Shown in pieces: positions 62,901 to 64,000 of a stretch of DNA of 64,000 nt. The notes below the pieces were generated by a model. That model did no database searches and was not told the DNA's origin. It was given only the letters and a program-made list of their open reading frames with translations. The translations under genes and the position numbers were made by a program. The DNA lies in contig NW_026947514.1 in NCBI RefSeq assembly GCF_034190915.1, positions 2,005,701 to 2,069,700 on the forward strand. Reading direction: 5' to 3'. Within the stretch, counting starts at the first letter, position 1; every line of letters begins with the position of its first letter. The DNA is from Cavia porcellus (Eukaryota; Chordata; Mammalia; Rodentia; Caviidae).

Positions 62901-63213
62901 CATCCTCAGTACCAAAATACCAAAACCTAAGCATGAAATACAATGACCAACACACTGGCAGAAAAATGAGCCTTGTAGTTTTCATATCAAACCTCCAAAC
63001 AATACTTTTGTAAAAAACCTCAGTCAGACATTTACCCCCGGGAGGTGCGCTGTGCAGTCACCCCGCCGCACCAACTCATCCTGGGTGGCAGACTAGGCCA
63101 CGACGCCTCCAACTCCACCCCGGGGACCCGCCCTCAACACCGAGGATGGGCAGCCGTTACCTGCTCCATGTTGTACCCGTGCTTCTCCTTGGCGATGGCG
63201 ATGTACTCGTCCA
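47944..63213 (-). CDS. RCOR1: RCOR1 (CoREST1) transcriptional corepressor, 3' nine coding exons (partial gene)
   Basis: CoREST1 is a nuclear scaffold that bridges the lysine demethylase LSD1/KDM1A and HDAC1/2 and presents nucleosomes to them; it is recruited by REST and other repressors. Nine exons on the minus strand (63161-63213, 59517-59678, 58731-58849, 57286-57364, 54804-54998, 50991-51068, 50760-50817, 50004-50233, 47944-47985) join in frame to 1,016 bp, about 338 residues plus stop. All are flanked by AG/GT wherever visible. In order they encode the C-terminal half of ELM2, SANT1 (DEWTVEDK...), a basic stretch, an acidic linker, the LSD1-binding region and coiled coil ([11 protein letters not shown]...), SANT2 (WTTEEQLL...) and an acidic tail ending RYASAS. 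The identity is clear from near-complete agreement with the human protein as I remember it. The N-terminal exons (probably three) lie beyond 64000. RCOR2 and RCOR3 are paralogues, but the linker and tail fit RCOR1. Confidence 0.97.
47986..50003 (-). other. RCOR1 intron 11 (human-like numbering)
   Basis: 2,018 bp, GT-AG. It contains MaLR-like LTR sequence at 49130-49405 and otherwise unique GC-rich DNA. Confidence 0.85.
49130..49405 (+). mobile_element. MaLR-like LTR fragment in RCOR1 intron
   Basis: caccctgccttggagccagg, aaatctctacaaactgtgtg, tggctattttgtctctgcga and caagaaagtaactaagagat match the 3' part of the LTR at 40096-40433. It is antisense to RCOR1. Confidence 0.65.
50004..50233 (-). 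CDS. RCOR1: RCOR1 coding exon (human-like exon 11), rest of SANT2 and acidic tail
   Basis: This 230 bp exon has acceptor gccctcag and donor gtaagc. It encodes [36 protein letters not shown] (the SANT2 recognition helix), then [29 protein letters not shown] and [15 protein letters not shown]2 binds DNA and allows LSD1 to act on nucleosomes. The segment just before the acidic end (GAIKMPDEE) differs slightly from the human sequence I remember (NSIKMPEEE), in a region under weak constraint. Confidence 0.97.
50234..50759 (-). other. RCOR1 intron 10 (human-like numbering)
   Basis: 526 bp, GT-AG. A (ggttt)n-like run lies near its 3' splice site (50254-50272). No repeat recognised. Confidence 0.9.
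50760..50817 (-). CDS. RCOR1: RCOR1 coding exon (human-like exon 10), start of SANT2
   Basis: This 58 bp exon has acceptor ctgtctag and donor gtaagc. It encodes [19 protein letters not shown] and the first base of an alanine codon. It holds the first tryptophan of SANT2, the DNA- and nucleosome-contacting Myb-like domain. It lies only 173 bp from the preceding exon. Confidence 0.97.
50991..51068 (-). CDS. RCOR1: RCOR1 coding exon (human-like exon 9), coiled coil to SANT2 linker
   Basis: This 78 bp exon (26 codons, phase 0) has acceptor ccttcttag and donor gtaggg. It encodes [18 protein letters not shown] and IEPYRLPE, the second half of the LSD1-tower coiled coil and the lead into SANT2. It matches the human sequence residue for residue as far as I recall. 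Confidence 0.97.
51069..54803 (-). other. RCOR1 intron 8 (human-like numbering)
   Basis: 3.7 kb, GT-AG. It holds a (GGGA)n run at 51774-51791, an 18 bp direct repeat at 52461-52503 and an old plus-strand L1 ORF2 piece at about 53810-53940. Confidence 0.85.
53806..53940 (+). mobile_element. Old L1 ORF2 fragment
   Basis: gccaccagaaatagcactaa, gtacctagggataacactat and ccctgtgcacagaaaacaat are recognisable words of L1 ORF2. Degenerate, in RCOR1 intron 8. Confidence 0.6.
54804..54998 (-). CDS. RCOR1: RCOR1 coding exon (human-like exon 8), LSD1-binding region
   Basis: This 195 bp exon (65 codons, phase 0 at both ends) has acceptor atcatacag and donor gtactg. It begins [17 protein letters not shown], continues with a lysine/arginine-rich segment ([10 protein letters not shown]) and then [17 protein letters not shown] and [14 protein letters not shown], the start of the helix that packs along the LSD1 tower domain in known structures. 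The reading is intact. Confidence 0.97.
54999..57285 (-). other. RCOR1 intron 7 (human-like numbering)
   Basis: 2.3 kb, GT-AG. It includes an ID-like SINE (55458-55560) and then a long AT-rich, repeat-free stretch (55,800-56,860) of complex sequence. Confidence 0.85.
55458..55560 (+). repeat. ID-like SINE, old
   Basis: cagggcctgggtgcagctca, cttcctagcaagtatgagcc, tgttcaatcccccgcactaa, followed by an A-rich tail. Confidence 0.7.
57286..57364 (-). CDS. RCOR1: RCOR1 coding exon (human-like exon 7), acidic linker
   Basis: This 79 bp exon has acceptor gtcttccag and donor gtatct. It completes the split serine and encodes [17 protein letters not shown] then DQNKESKKE, the acidic linker between the SANT1 basic region and the LSD1-binding segment. 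The linker is the least conserved part of RCOR1. Here it reads ETNGSN where I remember EANGNN in human. Confidence 0.95.
57494..57586 (-). repeat. ID-like SINE in RCOR1 intron
   Basis: Minus copy (same strand as RCOR1) starting ggggctgggaatttagctca at 57586. Flanks gagataatgtttttct and gagataacacttttct form a near-perfect target-site duplication. It carries an extra base in the A-box region. Confidence 0.9.
58329..58450 (-). repeat. B1-type SINE, diverged
   Basis: T-run 58330-58354, gtcttgctcaggttggcctc, ctcctgcctgagtcttttga. Confidence 0.6.
58731..58849 (-). CDS. RCOR1: RCOR1 coding exon (human-like exon 6), SANT1 third helix and basic region
   Basis: This 119 bp exon has acceptor atatttag and donor gtgagt. 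It encodes [20 protein letters not shown], the recognition helix of SANT1, followed by a strongly basic stretch ([14 protein letters not shown]). It ends two bases into a serine codon. The KKTR-TRTS segment reads R where I remember K in human, a conservative change. Confidence 0.96.
58850..59516 (-). other. RCOR1 intron 5 (human-like numbering)
   Basis: 667 bp, GT-AG. It contains a tetranucleotide microsatellite and otherwise unique sequence. Confidence 0.9.
59279..59321. repeat. (ATGG)n microsatellite
   Basis: About 10.5 perfect ggat/atgg units in the intron, likely length-polymorphic. Confidence 0.95.
59517..59678 (-). CDS. RCOR1: RCOR1 coding exon (human-like exon 5), end of ELM2 and start of SANT1
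   Basis: This 162 bp exon (54 codons, phase 0 at both ends) has acceptor tttctag and donor gtaaga. It encodes [16 protein letters not shown]..., the end of ELM2, then [15 protein letters not shown]..., the first two helices of SANT1. SANT1 and ELM2 together form the HDAC-binding surface in the family. The sequence is intact. Confidence 0.97.
59850..61480 (-). mobile_element. Old L1 (L1M/HAL1-type) fragments
   Basis: 59850-60310 shows antisense L1M 3'-end words (ggtaaaatgcacaaagttta, atcatttaatcttt-like text, gtggacacttgatc, tgcaaaggtgctactgcact). 60900-61400 shows T-rich antisense words typical of L1M/HAL1 5' regions (agttccagaagttctttttt, ttttctctttttcagcattt). Highly diverged; the middle may be a different sequence. 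Confidence 0.5.
62240..62455 (+). repeat. B1-ID dimeric SINE
   Basis: cttgtaatcccagctacctg, ggctgagacaggaggatcac, gaggccagcctgggtgactc, then agtcggggatgtagttagtt and cctgggttcaatacaaaata. Confidence 0.85.
62845..62935 (+). repeat. ID-like SINE
   Basis: gaggctggggactgagctca, ggggcataagtgcctgcttg, catcctcagtaccaaaatac. Confidence 0.85.
63161..63213 (-). CDS. RCOR1: RCOR1 coding exon (exon 4 if numbered as in human), ELM2 part
   Basis: This 53 bp exon is preceded by a cttccag acceptor and followed by a gtaacg donor. It starts with two bases (TG) that complete a split leucine codon, then encodes [17 protein letters not shown], part of the ELM2 domain that contributes to HDAC1/2 binding. It is the most 5' RCOR1 exon in the window; the upstream intron runs to the window end. 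Confidence 0.96.
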
Positions 63214-63489
63214 CTGGAAGACAGAGGAGAGACCATCAGAGCGCCAGGTGGGCGGGGATGAGGGCGCCCAGCCCGGAAGTGAGCCCCACAGGGAGGGGCT
63301 TACACTGCAGGTCAGCCGGCAGCCACCTCTGCACAGTGAGACTGTAACTACCCTTCAACACATAAACCCAGCAAAAACCTGTGGCTCTATCTAAATTTCC
63401 TAAAACTGGTAATACCTTGGGACTGCACTTTGAACAGAAATATGAAGCTGGGGTTGATTTTTACTTTCACTTGAGATTAAAGCATAAGC

Positions 63490-63612
63490 AACTATATGGG
63501 GAGGCTGAGGCAGGAGAATTGCCGTTGAGTTTGAGGCCAGCCTAAGCTACATACATGAGTTCAAGGACATCCTGTGCTACACACCAAGACCTGTCTCAGA
63601 AAAAAAAATTCC
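63490..63612 (+). repeat. B1 SINE, 5' truncated
   Basis: ggggaggctgaggcaggaga, gagtttgaggccagcctaag, caagacctgtctcagaaaaa; the first third of B1 is missing. Confidence 0.75.
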
Positions 63613-63700
63613 CCCAGTATGGCCTAAAACGGGGTTTGAACTCATACTCTGGTGTTGGGCGCAGGCGCTCAACATACCATACCCCACCCGGGACTAAGGA
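63613..63700 (-). repeat. Probable ID-like SINE fragment, diverged
   Basis: ggggtttgaactcatactct and gggcgcaggcgctcaacata resemble the antisense B-box and central part of the ID-like family. Confidence 0.4.
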
Positions 63701-63734
63701 CCACGCCAGCTTCCGCAATGCACTACGTCCCTCT

Positions 63735-64000
63735 TTAAATTAGCCAACCCGTGCGCACTTCGTGTTCACTCCGTACTCTGTGGCAACTCCTGATTGGCCA
63801 CAGCTGGATATGGTAGCCGGAGCCTGCGTCCCATTCCCGCCCTGCTTCCTCATGGCAGCCTGTGATTGGTCACGGCCAAATATATAAACCAGAGCCCGCG
63901 TAAATAAACCAGCAGTTAACTGTCGTCCACAAGAGCATCTCCTGTCTCCTGTTTCATTGGGGCTGCGCCGGTCACTCTGGTAGAAAAGGGTTCTGCTACT
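63735..64000 (+). mobile_element. LTR of an endogenous retrovirus, cut by the window end
   Basis: A promoter-like layout: two CCAAT-type boxes in a duplicated unit (cctgattggccacagctgga, tgtgattggtcacggccaaa), a TATA box near 63880 (aatatataaa), AATAAA at 63903-63908 and a R/U5-like segment (agagcatctcctgtctcctg). A TG start may be at 63779. It lies in the RCOR1 intron upstream of exon 4, antisense to the gene. Whether internal viral sequence follows cannot be seen. Confidence 0.65.

Larger units (their letters stand above)
59679..63160 (-). other. RCOR1 intron 4 (human-like numbering)
   Basis: 3.5 kb, GT-AG. It contains old minus-strand L1 pieces, a B1-ID dimer (62240-62455) and an ID-like SINE (62845-62935). 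Confidence 0.85.

Overview
This is a window of mammalian nuclear DNA, almost certainly from a rodent. It contains many B1 (7SL-derived) SINEs, tRNA-Ala/ID-like SINEs and fused B1-ID dimers, plus L1 copies, MaLR-like and ERVK-like LTRs, and (CA)n/(TC)n microsatellites. Genes have GT-AG introns and one CpG island. B1-ID dimers together with a young ID-like family (5' start GGGGCTGGGGATTTAGCTCA) point to a non-murid rodent, perhaps of the guinea-pig/squirrel-like lineages. I cannot name the species.

One protein-coding gene is firmly identified. The right-hand ~20 kb carries, on the minus strand, the last nine coding exons of RCOR1 (CoREST1), the scaffold that joins the histone demethylase LSD1/KDM1A to HDAC1/2. 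The exons run from 63213 down to the stop codon at 47944-47946. All observed splice sites are canonical and the phases join perfectly. They encode the C-terminal part of ELM2, SANT1, the LSD1-binding linker/coiled coil, SANT2 and the acidic tail. The first exons lie beyond 64000. A ~3.8 kb 3'UTR appears to end near 44175, just past two AATAAA signals.

At the left, 2940-3910 is a strong CpG island. In human, TRAF3 lies downstream of RCOR1 in the same orientation, about 45-50 kb from the RCOR1 3' end. The island is therefore best read as the TRAF3 promoter and untranslated exon 1 on the minus strand, with 1-3330 as the start of TRAF3 intron 1. This rests on synteny, since no TRAF3 coding exon is present.

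Between them (about 4-44 kb) is intergenic DNA without a supportable gene. It is GC-rich and SINE-dense from 4 to 29 kb. A minus-strand L1 with 5'UTR, ORF1 and ORF2 but no 3' end lies at 30.07-34.93 kb, itself hit by two ID SINEs. A solo ERVK-like LTR (35.16-35.57 kb), an older L1/HAL1-like fragment (36.2-37.05 kb) and MaLR-like LTR sequence (40.1-40.4 kb and elsewhere) follow. RCOR1 introns hold further SINEs, old L1 pieces and, at the window edge, a plus-strand LTR. I found no evidence of an undescribed biological system. The items worth checking concern promoter assignment, transposon structure and possible regulatory DNA.
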